Below, piece after piece: positions 50,927 to 60,790 of a stretch of DNA of 64,000 nt. Every line of letters starts with the position of its first letter. Position 1 is the stretch's first letter. A program made the translations under genes and the position numbers. This DNA comes from Bacteroidetes bacterium HGW-Bacteroidetes-16. GTDB taxonomy: Bacteria > Bacteroidota > Bacteroidia > Bacteroidales > F082. A model generated the notes under the pieces. That model saw only the letters and a program-made list of their open reading frames with translations, was not told the origin of the DNA and did no database searches. Where the stretch lies: NCBI GenBank assembly GCA_002840975.1, contig PHDN01000008.1, forward strand, positions 1-64,000, given 5' to 3'.

Positions 50927-51376
50927 TTATCTCAAATGCTTCTTCCTGACCTCATACATCAGGATGGCAGGCACAAAAAACACGATGTCGGCCAGGGTTT
51001 TCCCAATAAAGGAGCCCACGATGAAATTGGTCATCAGTGTGGGAATTAAATACATAAAGAAGGGGCGCACTACCAGCACATCCAACACTTCGGCAGGACC
51101 AAATTCAACCATGAGGTTCCTGAAATCAATCAGGATCGATCGGGCCTGATATTTCTTATTCCTGAGCCGGTGGCTTTGCATGCTTTTCTTAACATCGCGC
51201 AGGATGATCACTCCATAAAAAATGACAGAAGCAGCGACCGAGGCCAGGAAAGCCGACAGCACCCTGTCGTTGGTGGTTTCTTTGATGGCCCACGCCATAA
51301 AAATCGATACAATCGTACTAAGGGTATCAGCCCAAAAGTAGCGCTTTAACCACTCTTTTATTTTCCTTTTAAACAT
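50927..51376 (-). CDS. Small membrane protein, unknown function
   Basis: The product of about 149 residues (ATG 51376, MFKRKIKEWLKRYF) has four predicted helices: DTLSTIVSIFMAWAIK, VLSAFLASVAASVIFYGVIILRD and two after residue 105. A basic loop lies between them (KKSMQSHRLRNKKYQAR). The frame is open 48 codons further upstream, but this part overlaps the promoter area of the divergent DUF554 gene and is not family-like. The protein resembles other uncharacterised four-helix proteins; its role is unknown. Confidence 0.65.
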   Translation of the reverse strand: MFKRKIKEWLKRYFWADTLSTIVSIFMAWAIKETTNDRVLSAFLASVAASVIFYGVIILRDVKKSMQSHRLRNKKYQARSILIDFRNLMVEFGPAEVLDVLVVRPFFMYLIPTLMTNFIVGSFIGKTLADIVFFVPAILMYEVRKKHLR

Positions 51377-51560
51377 GAAGTTGAAATTTGTCGCCAAGTC
51401 GATGAAAAGCAAATTGTGGGCAAAGATACAATTAGCAAGGTGTCGCGCCATGTTTTTCGGTGCAGGGCAGATTTCATTTATACAGATGCCAATTCCCGAC
51501 AACAGCTCCCCTGTCAACATGGAACTTTTAACTACCTTCGTGCCTTATAAATATCATCGC

Positions 51561-52244
51561 ATGATTGGTACACTTGTTAATACGGCAGCAGTGGTGGCGG
51601 GAGGGGTTATCGGTTTACTTTTCCGGGATAAACTCCCCGAAAAATACATGACTATTTTCTTTCAAGCCATCGGCTTGTTTACCATGTATCTTGGAATATC
51701 ACTTGCGTTGGAGGCTCAACAGGTTTTTTATGTTGTTCTTGCATTGATCATTGGTTCACTCACAGGTGAGGCCTTAAATCTTGAAGCAAGGATGGAACGT
51801 GGGAGCCAATGGCTAAAAACGCGCTTTAAATTTAAAAATGAGCGTTTTTCTGAGGGCTTGCTTACAGCTTTTCTGTTGTATTGCATGGGTTCGCTTACAG
51901 TCATTGGCTCGGTTACAGAAGGATTGGGCGGAGGGGCAAAAATTTTATTTATTAAGTCGCTGATGGATGGTGTCTCATCAATTGCACTTGCTTCTGCCAT
52001 GGGAGTGGGCGTTGTTTTCTCAGCTGTACCCTTACTCATTTATCAGGGAGGGATTACCTTGATATCCATGTGGCTGGGCGATATTATCCCACCTGAAATT
52101 ATTACCGATGTTTCAGCCGTGGGTGGTATCTTGCTCATCGGATTATCTATCACCATTTTGCAAATAAAAAAGATCAGGGTGATGAATATGTTACCTGCTT
52201 TGGTCGTTGTGGTGGTCCTTTTGTTGCTCCTTCCCCGTTTATAA
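51561..52244 (+). CDS. DUF554 (YdfK/YqgA) family membrane protein
   Basis: The product of about 227 residues starts at ATG 51561 (MIGTLVNTAAVVAGGVIGLLF) and has about 7 helices. Motifs LGISLALEAQQ, GSLTGEALNLEARMERGS and CMGSLTVIGSVTEGL with GGGAKILFIKSLMDG are typical of the DUF554 family. The family is widespread but without an assigned transport activity. A longer frame to 51375 is not supported by similarity. Confidence 0.85.
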   Translation: MIGTLVNTAAVVAGGVIGLLFRDKLPEKYMTIFFQAIGLFTMYLGISLALEAQQVFYVVLALIIGSLTGEALNLEARMERGSQWLKTRFKFKNERFSEGLLTAFLLYCMGSLTVIGSVTEGLGGGAKILFIKSLMDGVSSIALASAMGVGVVFSAVPLLIYQGGITLISMWLGDIIPPEIITDVSAVGGILLIGLSITILQIKKIRVMNMLPALVVVVVLLLLLPRL

Positions 52245-52635
52245 AACTGTTGTTTCTAAACTGAATTTTTTCTTCATTCTAAGAAACCAGATGCTTATCC
52301 TCCTTTTATTAAAATCCTTTTTACCTGATTATTTTAAGGTTTCTTCTTAAATGGATGATGTAAAACTTCTCCGAAACCAGTGAGCACGGTTACTTGTGAT
52401 ATTGGCTGTGAAGTTAATATTAGTGAATGGTGAGGCAAAGTATTTACAATTGAGGGTTGACACAAATTTTGTGTGTATGGTATAGCAAATGGCGGTTCCT
52501 TTTACTTTTCTCAAATAAGTTTTTAGGGTTGGACCATTGGTTAAATTGTTTCTAAATTAGCCGGATAAGCAATTGTGTCGACCCTATTTCTATATTTTCA
52601 GTACCTTAGCACCCTGATTTATTAACTATTTAGTC
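52245..52635. other. Intergenic region, 391 bp, no gene seen
   Basis: No coding-like frame is present. A TACCTTAG sequence (52602-52609) one mismatch from TAnnTTTG lies 26 bases before the ilvE start and is the best promoter candidate. No other structure was seen. Confidence 0.4.
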
Positions 52636-53664
52636 ATGGAAAATACAAAGAATATAGACTGGGGTAATCTTCCGTTCGGGTATTACAAAACCGACTATAA
52701 CGTAAGGTGTTACTTCAAAAATGGCAAGTGGGGCGAGTTGGAGATTTCCTCATCGGAATATGTTCCCATGCACATGGCAGCCACTGCACTGCATTATGGT
52801 CAGGAAGCTTTTGAAGGCTTAAAGGCGTATCGCGGTAAAGATGGTCAGGTACGGCTATTTAGATGGAATGAAAATGCCAGCCGCATGCGCCGCTCAGCCG
52901 ATGGGGTGATGATGGCAGAAGTCCCGGATGCCTTATTTTATGAGGCCATCACGAAGGTGATTAAACTAAACGCGGATTATATACCGCCTTATGGTACCGG
53001 TGCATCGCTTTATTTACGCCCGTTGTTAATTGGCAGTGGTCCTCAGGTGGGGGTAAAACCGGCGCTGGAGTACATGTTCATGGTGTTTGTAACTCCGGTT
53101 GGTCCTTATTTTAAGGAAGGATTTAAACCCGTAGAGGTTGAGCTTGTTCGCGATTACGACCGCGCTGCTCCAAAAGGAACAGGGAATATCAAAGTGGGCG
53201 GTAATTATGCGGCAGGAATGCGTCCGGCTCACCGTGCACATCATGATGGTTTTTCATCGGTGTTATTCCTGGATGCGCTCGAAAAGAAATATATCGATGA
53301 GGCCGGACCCGCCAATTTTTTTGGTATCAGGGATGGCATCTACATCACTCCACAATCAGACAGTATCTTGCCCTCGATTACCAACATGAGCCTGGAGGCG
53401 ATTGCCAATGACATCGGGTTAAAAGTAGAGCGGCGCAAGGTTCCTTTTGAAGAACTGGATACCTTTGAGGAGGTAGGTGCGTGTGGTACTGCTGCTATCA
53501 TCAGCCCTATCAAGCGTATTTACGACAGGGTAAACAATAAAAACTACGAATATGGCCCCATTGCAGGACCTTATTCCACAAAATTATACATCACGCTAAG
53601 GGCAATACAGGAAGGCGAAATAGAAGACACTCATCACTGGACGACCATCGTTGAAGGGGTGTAA
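52636..53664 (+). CDS. ilvE: Branched-chain amino-acid aminotransferase
   Basis: The 342-residue PLP enzyme catalyses the last step of leucine, isoleucine and valine synthesis and the first of their breakdown. Fold-type IV motifs are present: HYGQEAFEGLKAYRGKDG, YLRPLLIGSGPQVGV, the PLP-lysine region GNIKVGGNYAAG, LDALEKKYIDEAGPANFF and EEVGACGTAAIISPI. The sequence belongs to the eukaryote/Bacteroidota-like BCAT II branch, with the length usual for it. A terminator follows. Confidence 0.95.
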   Translation: MENTKNIDWGNLPFGYYKTDYNVRCYFKNGKWGELEISSSEYVPMHMAATALHYGQEAFEGLKAYRGKDGQVRLFRWNENASRMRRSADGVMMAEVPDALFYEAITKVIKLNADYIPPYGTGASLYLRPLLIGSGPQVGVKPALEYMFMVFVTPVGPYFKEGFKPVEVELVRDYDRAAPKGTGNIKVGGNYAAGMRPAHRAHHDGFSSVLFLDALEKKYIDEAGPANFFGIRDGIYITPQSDSILPSITNMSLEAIANDIGLKVERRKVPFEELDTFEEVGACGTAAIISPIKRIYDRVNNKNYEYGPIAGPYSTKLYITLRAIQEGEIEDTHHWTTIVEGV

Positions 53665-53695
53665 TCAGCTTGTATTAAACCAATATAAACATAAG

Positions 53696-53721
53696 AGGCG
53701 GCCTGATAAAGCCGCCTTTTT
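53696..53721. terminator. Bidirectional terminator between ilvE and yqgE
   Basis: AGGCGGC (53696-53702) and GCCGCCT (53711-53717) form a 7-bp GC-rich stem with an 8-base loop, followed by T residues on the plus strand and preceded by A residues that would be T on the minus strand. It separates the convergent genes. Confidence 0.8.
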
Positions 53722-54310
53722 AGTTCATACCGGGATTTATTGGGAATTTTGTCCAATATTTATACTCTTCTCCCATGGCAGTGAGTAGCTCCTGCCACAT
53801 GGAGCCGGCATCGGAATTTAAAATAGGAGATTTGGGAAGTTGCGTTACCACCCATGAATTTCGCTTGAGTTCGTCTTGTAACTGAGCAGGCGACCAACCT
53901 GAATAGCCGGCGTAGAAACAAATGTTGTCAGGAGTTAGTTTGCCAAACAGGATAAGTTCTTTGATCATGTCCAGTTCTCCTCCCCAAAAAAGGCCGTCTC
54001 CAATCGAAACTGATCCTTCGATCAGGTCTCCAAAAGAATGAACATAAAACAACGAGTTGCTTTCAACAGGCCCGCCTAAATGAAGATTTCCGGTAAAATC
54101 AGGAAAGTTAGGCACAATTTCGTTGAATGGTTGATGGAGAGGTTTGTTCATAATCACACCAAATGAACCTTCGTTGTTATGCTCAACCAATAATATGACT
54201 GCCCTCCCAAAATAGTAGTCGCCCATCAGCGGCTCAGATAACAACAATCGGCCCTGAGCAGGAGCTAGGTCGTTGCTTTTTACCTGTAAATATTTTTCAA
54301 TTCGATTCAT
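53720..54310 (-). CDS. yqgE: YqgE/AlgH family protein (UPF0301)
   Basis: The 196-residue protein matches the UPF0301 family: GRLLLSEPLMGDYYFGRAVILLVEH, GSFGVIMNKPL, HLGGPVESNSLFYVHS, FYAGYSGWSPAQLQDEL and W at the end. Its role is poorly known; in Pseudomonas the relative AlgH is linked to alginate regulation and in other phyla it is not characterised. It is convergent with ilvE and divergent from the murL gene. Confidence 0.85.
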   Translation of the reverse strand: MNRIEKYLQVKSNDLAPAQGRLLLSEPLMGDYYFGRAVILLVEHNNEGSFGVIMNKPLHQPFNEIVPNFPDFTGNLHLGGPVESNSLFYVHSFGDLIEGSVSIGDGLFWGGELDMIKELILFGKLTPDNICFYAGYSGWSPAQLQDELKRNSWVVTQLPKSPILNSDAGSMWQELLTAMGEEYKYWTKFPINPGMN

Positions 54311-54392
54311 TCAACTTCAAATTTGAAATCGTTTCTGATGGAAAAACGATTACTTTTACACGCTGTTTCATTACAAAAAACATACCAAGACT

Positions 54393-55766
54393 TTGAATAT
54401 CCAAAATCGTCAACGGGATTTTGAAAAACTACGGAAGAAATTTCCTGTATTCACCTATCAGGCATATTCCTATCATGAAGATATTTCAGGTTTGCATATT
54501 CGTTTCGATTTTGACCTGAGCGGCCAATATAGGTTTTCGCCCGGGTTGTTCATTCCCAAAAAAAAAGTTCTTCATTGGGACATCCCCGGAAAACAGGGAC
54601 TTGACAATTTAATTTTCCACCTGGGAATGATCGAGCTGATAAGTTATTGGAAGTTAACTTGTTCCCCGCGAATCGTGATCCGTCCGCATGTGTTAAACGA
54701 TGATCAGATTGAATGGTGGAAAAAATTATTTTTCCATGGTTTAGGCGAGTTTCTGTACCTGAATGGAATAGAGGTTGATGCTGAAAAATTGATGGAAATA
54801 GAGTCTAACGGTAAACCGCCGGCCTTGCTCGCGACACAACCCGACATGAAAAAGGTGATGGCACCCATTGGCGGCGGGAAAGATTCCGTTGTAACATTGG
54901 AGTTGCTAAAGGCAGGCAACGCGGCAATTTTTCCAATGGCCGTAAACCGCACTCCGGCCATCAGTAGAACCATCCAGCAGGCAGGGTTCCAGATGGATCA
55001 TGTCCTGGAGGTTCATCGAAAACTCGATCCCCTCATGCTTGAGTTAAACAGCAAGGGTTTCCTTAACGGACATACCCCATTCTCGGCTTTACTAGCCTTT
55101 ACTTCTGTATTGTTGGCCGCCGGGAGTGGCATTGGAAATATTGCACTGTCGAATGAAAGCAGTGCCAGCGAAAGCACCGTGCCGGGAACTAAAATCAACC
55201 ACCAGTATTCAAAATCTTTTGAATTTGAACAGGATTTTGATGCTTATTGCAGAAACTATATTCATCCCGAAATTCGATACTTTAGTTTTCTGCGGCCCCT
55301 GAATGAGTTACAGATTGCCAGTGTGTTTTCTTCCTTTCCAGAGCACCACCGTGGTTTCAGAAGCTGTAATGTGGGGAGCAAGGAAGATCGTTGGTGTGGG
55401 GCTTGTCCCAAATGTTTGTTTACTTATCTTATCCTGGCACCCTTTATCCCCGAAAAGGAACTGATCTCAATTTTTGGTTCCAATCTGATGGAAAACAGCA
55501 TGCTGGTCACTTACCTGGATGAATTAACCGGCAAATCACCTGTTAAGCCCTTTGAATGCGTGGGTACACCAAAAGAAGTGAATGCAGCCATCAATAAGGC
55601 TTTCCATGGAAGAATTGCCTTTCCTTTGTTATTAAAGGATTATTCATTTGATGCAAAAAATCCTCTTCAATTTAACCGGTTACTGGACGGCTTTTCGGAT
55701 GAACACGCTGTCCCGCTTGAATTTTTGAACATATTAAAAAAAGTCGTACATGATCAGCTTACTTAA
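54393..55766 (+). CDS. murL: UDP-MurNAc-L-Ala-L-Glu epimerase (MurL)
   Basis: The 457-residue protein carries a PP-loop-like motif PIGGGKDSVVTLELLK (about 158-172) followed by LSNESSASESTVPG and the cysteine-rich CNVGSKEDRWCGACPKC. It matches my memory of the MurL family, which inverts the L-glutamate of UDP-MurNAc-L-Ala-L-Glu at the expense of ATP. MurL works with MurD2, and the next gene (overlapping by 17 bases) is a Mur ligase, supporting this assignment. Together they would bypass the D-glutamate supplied by MurI. The frame starts with TTG at 54393; no ATG lies at a better place. The assignment needs a search to be certain. Confidence 0.75.
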   Translation: MNIQNRQRDFEKLRKKFPVFTYQAYSYHEDISGLHIRFDFDLSGQYRFSPGLFIPKKKVLHWDIPGKQGLDNLIFHLGMIELISYWKLTCSPRIVIRPHVLNDDQIEWWKKLFFHGLGEFLYLNGIEVDAEKLMEIESNGKPPALLATQPDMKKVMAPIGGGKDSVVTLELLKAGNAAIFPMAVNRTPAISRTIQQAGFQMDHVLEVHRKLDPLMLELNSKGFLNGHTPFSALLAFTSVLLAAGSGIGNIALSNESSASESTVPGTKINHQYSKSFEFEQDFDAYCRNYIHPEIRYFSFLRPLNELQIASVFSSFPEHHRGFRSCNVGSKEDRWCGACPKCLFTYLILAPFIPEKELISIFGSNLMENSMLVTYLDELTGKSPVKPFECVGTPKEVNAAINKAFHGRIAFPLLLKDYSFDAKNPLQFNRLLDGFSDEHAVPLEFLNILKKVVHDQLT

Positions 55767-57090
55767 GGATTTGTTCACCGACCATGAGCTGGTCATCATC
55801 CTGGGATTTGGCCGTGAGGGGAAATCGACTTACCGACTTTTACGAAAATATTTTCCGGAGATTTCCATCCTTGTTTCGGATGTCAATTTGGCAGTCAACC
55901 AGTTGGAGGAAACTGCTGCTGATATTCATTTGAAATTTTCTACCGGCGTTGACTATCAAGAGGTTTTGCGCTTAAAAGCGGTTGTTTTTAAGTCCCCCGG
56001 AGTAAAAATTGATGCTAATCTGTTGCACCCTCAAAGTATTTTAACTTCACAAACCAATTTGTTTATTCAACGCTATCACCAACAATTAATTGGCGTTTCG
56101 GGAACAAAAGGGAAAAGTACCACTTCTTCATTAATTTTTCATTTGCTCAAAGCCGGAGACATGGATGCTGTGCTGTTGGGCAATATTGGCATTCCTGCCT
56201 TCGACAAACTGGAGGCTATTTCAGATAAAACCACCATTGTTTTTGAATTGTCGGCACACCAGTTGCAGAATGTTAAACATTCGCCACATATAGCTGTACT
56301 GCTTAATATTTTCCCTGAACACCTGGATTATTTCAATTCGTTCGAATCGTATCGGGAGGCAAAACTGAACCTGTATGCCTTTCAATCGTCAGCCGATGTT
56401 TTAATTGTACCTGAAATCCTGACCGATCAGGTGAAAGGTGGTAGGGGGCAGGTATGGAGCTTTTCGCAAAATTCAGATAGCACGACCGGCAGACTGGAAT
56501 CTCAGCATGAATTTACCATTGCCGGCAAGCAATTTGTTTTCCCTGAAATTCAACTGAAAGGGATGCATAACAAACTCAATATGATTGCAGCGTTGATGGC
56601 TGTACAAAATGCCGGCCTTGAAATTCCCGAAATAATTCAGTCATTATCTACTTTCAGAGGATTGCCTCATCGATTGGAATATGTGACTGAAAAGAATGGG
56701 GTAACTTATTACAATGACAGCATCAGTACAATTCCGGCTTCGGCCATGGCAGCCATTGAAGCATTGCAACAGGTGGGTAGTTTGATACTTGGAGGATACG
56801 ATCGGGGTCTTGATTACCAAGAACTGGTATCCTTTCTGGAAAAATCGAATCTCAGTTGTGTGGTGTTTTTGGGTGAAGCAGGCAAACGGATGATGCCGTT
56901 GTTTAGTTCTGCTTTTGAAGGCCAATTGTATTGGGCCGATTCATTGGCTCATGCGGTGGAACTGGCGGGTGATCATACCCCATCCGGAAAAATATGCCTG
57001 CTTTCCCCGGCGGCGGCCAGCTACGATCAGTTTCATAATTTTGAGCACAGGGGTGATACCTTTAAGGAGCTTGTGCAGTGTAAGCCTTGA
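55750..57090 (+). CDS. murD2: Mur ligase of the MurD family, probable MurD2
   Basis: The 446-residue protein has the Mur ligase central domain with GVSGTKGKSTTSSLIFHLL (P-loop), a conserved glycine region VLLGNIGIPAFD, LNIFPEHLDYF and the YYNDSISTIPASAMAAIEAL, LILGGYDRGLDY motifs of MurD. With murL in the same operon, it most likely adds L-glutamate to UDP-MurNAc-L-Ala (MurD2), after which MurL inverts it. A normal D-glutamate-adding MurD cannot be excluded from sequence reading alone. The start at 55750 lies inside the end of murL. Confidence 0.75.
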   Translation: MISLLKDLFTDHELVIILGFGREGKSTYRLLRKYFPEISILVSDVNLAVNQLEETAADIHLKFSTGVDYQEVLRLKAVVFKSPGVKIDANLLHPQSILTSQTNLFIQRYHQQLIGVSGTKGKSTTSSLIFHLLKAGDMDAVLLGNIGIPAFDKLEAISDKTTIVFELSAHQLQNVKHSPHIAVLLNIFPEHLDYFNSFESYREAKLNLYAFQSSADVLIVPEILTDQVKGGRGQVWSFSQNSDSTTGRLESQHEFTIAGKQFVFPEIQLKGMHNKLNMIAALMAVQNAGLEIPEIIQSLSTFRGLPHRLEYVTEKNGVTYYNDSISTIPASAMAAIEALQQVGSLILGGYDRGLDYQELVSFLEKSNLSCVVFLGEAGKRMMPLFSSAFEGQLYWADSLAHAVELAGDHTPSGKICLLSPAAASYDQFHNFEHRGDTFKELVQCKP

Positions 57091-57263
57091 TGAGGAAGCT
57101 AATACAATATTGTTGTACCTAACAGTATCTACTCATTTGCGATTATTTGCTTCTGGTAGATTAATTATGGATTTTATCGTTATTAGAGGTGCTGGATTTC
57201 AGTAGAATATTATGTAACTTTGGTCACGTAACTTAATTTAGTATTTTTAAATAAGTAGTAATT

Positions 57264-57815
57264 ATGTCAAATACCAGTAAGGCTGTTACTGCACGAGAGG
57301 CTGCAATAGCAAGTAGAATTATAGCCATCCGGGAAGAAAATGTTATCCTGGATGTTCATATTGCTGAATTTTATGGAATTGAAACGAGGACACTTAAACA
57401 AGCTGTACGTAGAAATAGAGATCGATTTCCTGATGTTTTTTTGTATGAACTTACTGGTGATGAAATAAATAGTGTGGTATCACAAAATGTGATACCTTCC
57501 AAAAGACATTTTGGTGGTGCTGTTCCTTTTGCTTTTACCGAGAACGGTGTAGCAATGTTATCAAGCATTTTGAATAGTAAGCAGGCAATAGAAATTAATA
57601 TTGCCATTATGAGGACATTTACCATGTTAAGGAAAGCGTTATTGCTTCAAAAAGACATAATGAGTGAAATGGGTAATGTGAAAAGGAAACTTATTGAGCA
57701 TGACGAAAAGATACTTGTTATTTTCGAATATTTAAGGCAGGTAGAGAAGTCTGGGCAACAACAACTGGATCAAAGCAATCGTAAACGAATTGGTTACATA
57801 AGATCTGATGAATAA
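57264..57815 (+). CDS. ORF6N-domain DNA-binding protein
   Basis: The 183-residue protein has an N-terminal ORF6N domain, a DNA-binding fold of the KilA-N group found in phages and bacterial mobile elements. Features are IASRIIAIREENVILDVHIAEFYGIETRTLKQAVRRN, cut here by LYELTGDEINSVVSQ, and FTENGVAMLSSILNSKQAIEIN. A coiled-coil C-terminus (about 120-165) probably mediates dimerisation. It is isolated, with no phage genes next to it. It is probably a regulator or toxin-linked antirepressor homologue; its targets are unknown. Confidence 0.85.
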   Translation: MSNTSKAVTAREAAIASRIIAIREENVILDVHIAEFYGIETRTLKQAVRRNRDRFPDVFLYELTGDEINSVVSQNVIPSKRHFGGAVPFAFTENGVAMLSSILNSKQAIEINIAIMRTFTMLRKALLLQKDIMSEMGNVKRKLIEHDEKILVIFEYLRQVEKSGQQQLDQSNRKRIGYIRSDE

Positions 57816-58076
57816 TAATATTGGGATGGTATTTGAATAGAAGAGAGTTGTTAGCCAAGAAAGCAGAAAACTAAAAAATTTAATTGCTTCATTTACGGCG
57901 GTTAAGAACCAATTTTGTTCGAACATTAGAATTGGAGCAAATCGTCAAACTTTGCACTAGATGTAAAGTGATCATTATTGCGGCTTTGATCAAACATAGT
58001 TGATATGTTCACCAATGGAGCCATCTTTTTCCAGTTTTTACTAGCTTTGTGGCCAGGGGAATAAAAGCACCTGATT

Positions 58077-59732
58077 ATGCTAAAGTCTTTGTTAATACAA
58101 AATTACGCGTTGATCGACCAGTTGGAAATTTCCTTCCGGGATGGGTTTACCGTGATTACCGGAGAAACGGGTGCCGGAAAATCCATTCTGTTGGGTGCTT
58201 TGGGATTGATATTGGGAAACAGGGCTGATTTACAAGTTTTGCACGACGACACCAGGAAATGTGTGGTTGAAGGTATTTTTGATACTTCCAAACTGAACCT
58301 GGTTCATTTCTTTACTGAAAACGACCTGGAACAGGAACCCACTACTATTTTAAGGCGTGAAATATTAACCACAGGAAAATCCAGGGCTTTTATCAATGAT
58401 TCTCCGGTTAACCTGCAAACAATGAAAGAGTTGAGCGCCTATCTGGTGGATATTCACTCTCAGCACGAAACCCTGCAACTGGCAATCTCCGAATTTCAAA
58501 TGGAAGTGCTCGACAGCTTTATCAACCGTTCCGAATTACTGGTTGCTTATGCCCGCGAATACCAATCGTTTGTGGATGTAAACAAAAAGCTGAATCACCT
58601 GATTCGCCAGTCTGAGAACTCAAAAAAAGAAGAAGCCTTGCTCCGGTTTCAATTTGAGGAACTGGAAGAAGCCAAGTTAAGTGAAGAGGAGTTTCTGGAA
58701 ATTGATGAGCGTCTTCGTTTTTTAAATCATGCCGAAGAAATTAAAAATACACTCGGTCAGGCCGTGCTGATGATGGACGAAGGTAACGAGCCGGTCCTGG
58801 GAAATTTGATTCAAATTGCGAAATCCTTCGATAAAATACAACCTTTTCTTTCTGACGCGTCCTCTTATTCGCAAAGGTTTCAGTCGGTTGTTATCGAATT
58901 GAAAGACTTGCTGGACGGTATCCAGTCGCAGCTTGCTGATACAGAATTTGATCCGGGCGAATTGCAAATACTGATTCAACGAATGGATGAACTCAGCCGG
59001 CTCATGTTTAAACACCATGTTTCGGATATTGGACAGTTGCTCCTATTGCGGCAAGAGATCGGAACCCGTCTTTTGAGCATTGAAAAGCTCGATGAAGAAA
59101 TACATCAGGCTGAGAAACAGCTCTCGTTACTAAAACTGGCGGTTAAAGCCAAAGCCAATGAATTGCATGATGAACGTGAAGCACAGGCTATCAAACTTTC
59201 GGAGAAAATAAAAGGTATGTTGCCTTTTGTCGGAATAAAAGATGGTGCTTTTCATATTAAAGTGGAGCGACAATCAGAGTTTAGTACAAAAGGAAATGAC
59301 CTCGTTACTTTTTGGTTTAGTGCAAACCTGGGGGTGATCCCCGGAGAGATTTCCAAAATGGCCAGTGGGGGAGAGCTTTCGCGACTTATGTTGATTATCA
59401 AATCGTTGGTGACAAAAGAACAGATGTTGCCCACCGTAATTTTTGATGAGATCGATTCGGGTGTTTCTGGCGATATTGCCGGTAAGGTGGGCATTCTTAT
59501 GAAACAAATGGGGCAGTTTCACCAGGTAATTGCCATCAGCCATCTTCCTCAGATTGCCGCAACTGCTTCGCATCAATATAAAGTTTTCAAAGACTCAGAT
59601 GACAGGCAAACCTATACCCGAATGAAGCAGTTATCGCCTGATGAAAGGGTAGAAGAAGTAGCCAAAATGCTTAGTAACGAAAAAGTTACGATGGTGGCAA
59701 TGCAAGCAGCACGCGAATTGTTAAAGAGCTGA
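58077..59732 (+). CDS. recN: DNA repair protein RecN
   Basis: The 551-residue SMC-like ATPase helps DNA double-strand break repair by homologous recombination. It has an N-terminal Walker A GETGAGKSILLGAL, a long coiled-coil middle (about 150-370) and a C-terminal signature MASGGELSRLMLI with Walker B IFDEIDSGVSGDIAGKV. The usual RecN ending HLPQIAATASHQYKVFK is present. It starts with ATG 58077 and follows a 260-bp gap without genes. Confidence 0.95.
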   Translation: MLKSLLIQNYALIDQLEISFRDGFTVITGETGAGKSILLGALGLILGNRADLQVLHDDTRKCVVEGIFDTSKLNLVHFFTENDLEQEPTTILRREILTTGKSRAFINDSPVNLQTMKELSAYLVDIHSQHETLQLAISEFQMEVLDSFINRSELLVAYAREYQSFVDVNKKLNHLIRQSENSKKEEALLRFQFEELEEAKLSEEEFLEIDERLRFLNHAEEIKNTLGQAVLMMDEGNEPVLGNLIQIAKSFDKIQPFLSDASSYSQRFQSVVIELKDLLDGIQSQLADTEFDPGELQILIQRMDELSRLMFKHHVSDIGQLLLLRQEIGTRLLSIEKLDEEIHQAEKQLSLLKLAVKAKANELHDEREAQAIKLSEKIKGMLPFVGIKDGAFHIKVERQSEFSTKGNDLVTFWFSANLGVIPGEISKMASGGELSRLMLIIKSLVTKEQMLPTVIFDEIDSGVSGDIAGKVGILMKQMGQFHQVIAISHLPQIAATASHQYKVFKDSDDRQTYTRMKQLSPDERVEEVAKMLSNEKVTMVAMQAARELLKS

Positions 59733-59793
59733 TATACACTTTTCTTTTATTATTGCAACAAGTTCCTGAACATTCGTTTTATAAAAATCTTGT

Positions 59794-59801
59794 TATCTTT
59801 G
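59794..59801 (+). promoter_or_regulatory. -7 box of fabI
   Basis: TATCTTTG fits TAnnTTTG and lies 35 bases before the fabI ATG. Confidence 0.5.
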
Positions 59802-59836
59802 CCGCGCATAATCAGTCTAAATAAAGCTAAAAAACC

Positions 59837-60676
59837 ATGGCTTATAACTTATTAAAAGGGAAACGGGGTATTATTTTTGGTGCATTGGATGAAAAATCAA
59901 TTGCCTGGAAAGTAGCAGAAAGGGCCTTTGAAGAAGGTGCAGTTTTTACATTAAGTAATACACCTACGGCATTGCGTTTCGGTGAGATCAACGAATTGGC
60001 AGAAAAGTGCAATGCCACGGTTATTCCGGCAGATGCTACCAACCTGGATGATTTATCGCGTGTTTTTACCGAATCGATGGCTGTATTGGGTGGGAAGGTT
60101 GATTTTATCCTCCATTCAATCGGCATGTCATTAAATGTTCGTAAAAAGCGTGTTTACAACGACCTGGATTATAATTACCTGAACAAGACATTGGATATCA
60201 GTTCTATTTCATTTCACAAAATGCTTCAGGTTGCCTTTAAACTGGATGCCATCAACTCATGGGGCTCGGTGGTAGCATTGTCATATATTGCTGCTCAACG
60301 TACGCTTTATGGCTATAACGACATGGCCGATGCCAAAGCTTTGCTCGAGTCCATTGCCCGCAGTTTTGGATATATCTATGGCCGGGAGCGTAAGATCAGG
60401 ATCAACACCATTTCTCAGTCGCCTACCCTTACAACAGCCGGTTCAGGGGTAAAAGGGGTGGGGTCGCTTATGGACTTTACCGATCGCATGTCTCCGCTTG
60501 GAAATGCTGACGCGGACGAATGTGCCGATTATTGTGTTACCATGTTCAGCGATCTGACAAAAAAAGTAACCATGCAAAACCTTTTCCACGACGGCGGGTT
60601 TAGTAGCATGGGGATGAGTTTGAAGGCCATGAACATTTACGATAAAAACCTGGAGAAAAAAATGCAACTTGATTAA
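59837..60676 (+). CDS. fabI: Enoyl-[acyl-carrier-protein] reductase FabI
   Basis: The 279-residue SDR enzyme reduces enoyl-ACP in the last step of fatty-acid elongation. It shows an N-terminal cofactor region with GIIFGALDEKSIAWK, SIGMS at the active-site strand and the catalytic Y-x6-K as YNDMADAK. This is the divergent long FabI-like form common in Bacteroidota, which carries a C-terminal extension. It has its own promoter and no partner gene; it lies between recN and gmhA. Confidence 0.85.
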   Translation: MAYNLLKGKRGIIFGALDEKSIAWKVAERAFEEGAVFTLSNTPTALRFGEINELAEKCNATVIPADATNLDDLSRVFTESMAVLGGKVDFILHSIGMSLNVRKKRVYNDLDYNYLNKTLDISSISFHKMLQVAFKLDAINSWGSVVALSYIAAQRTLYGYNDMADAKALLESIARSFGYIYGRERKIRINTISQSPTLTTAGSGVKGVGSLMDFTDRMSPLGNADADECADYCVTMFSDLTKKVTMQNLFHDGGFSSMGMSLKAMNIYDKNLEKKMQLD

Positions 60677-60790
60677 GGCATCTTATCAAGTTTGGATCGA
60701 TTGTTACCATAAAGCTCGTTTATTTTTTTTTAAGATTAGTTATAATTTTTAGCCAAGGTTCTTTTTTTCGTTCATTTAAAAAGACAATCC

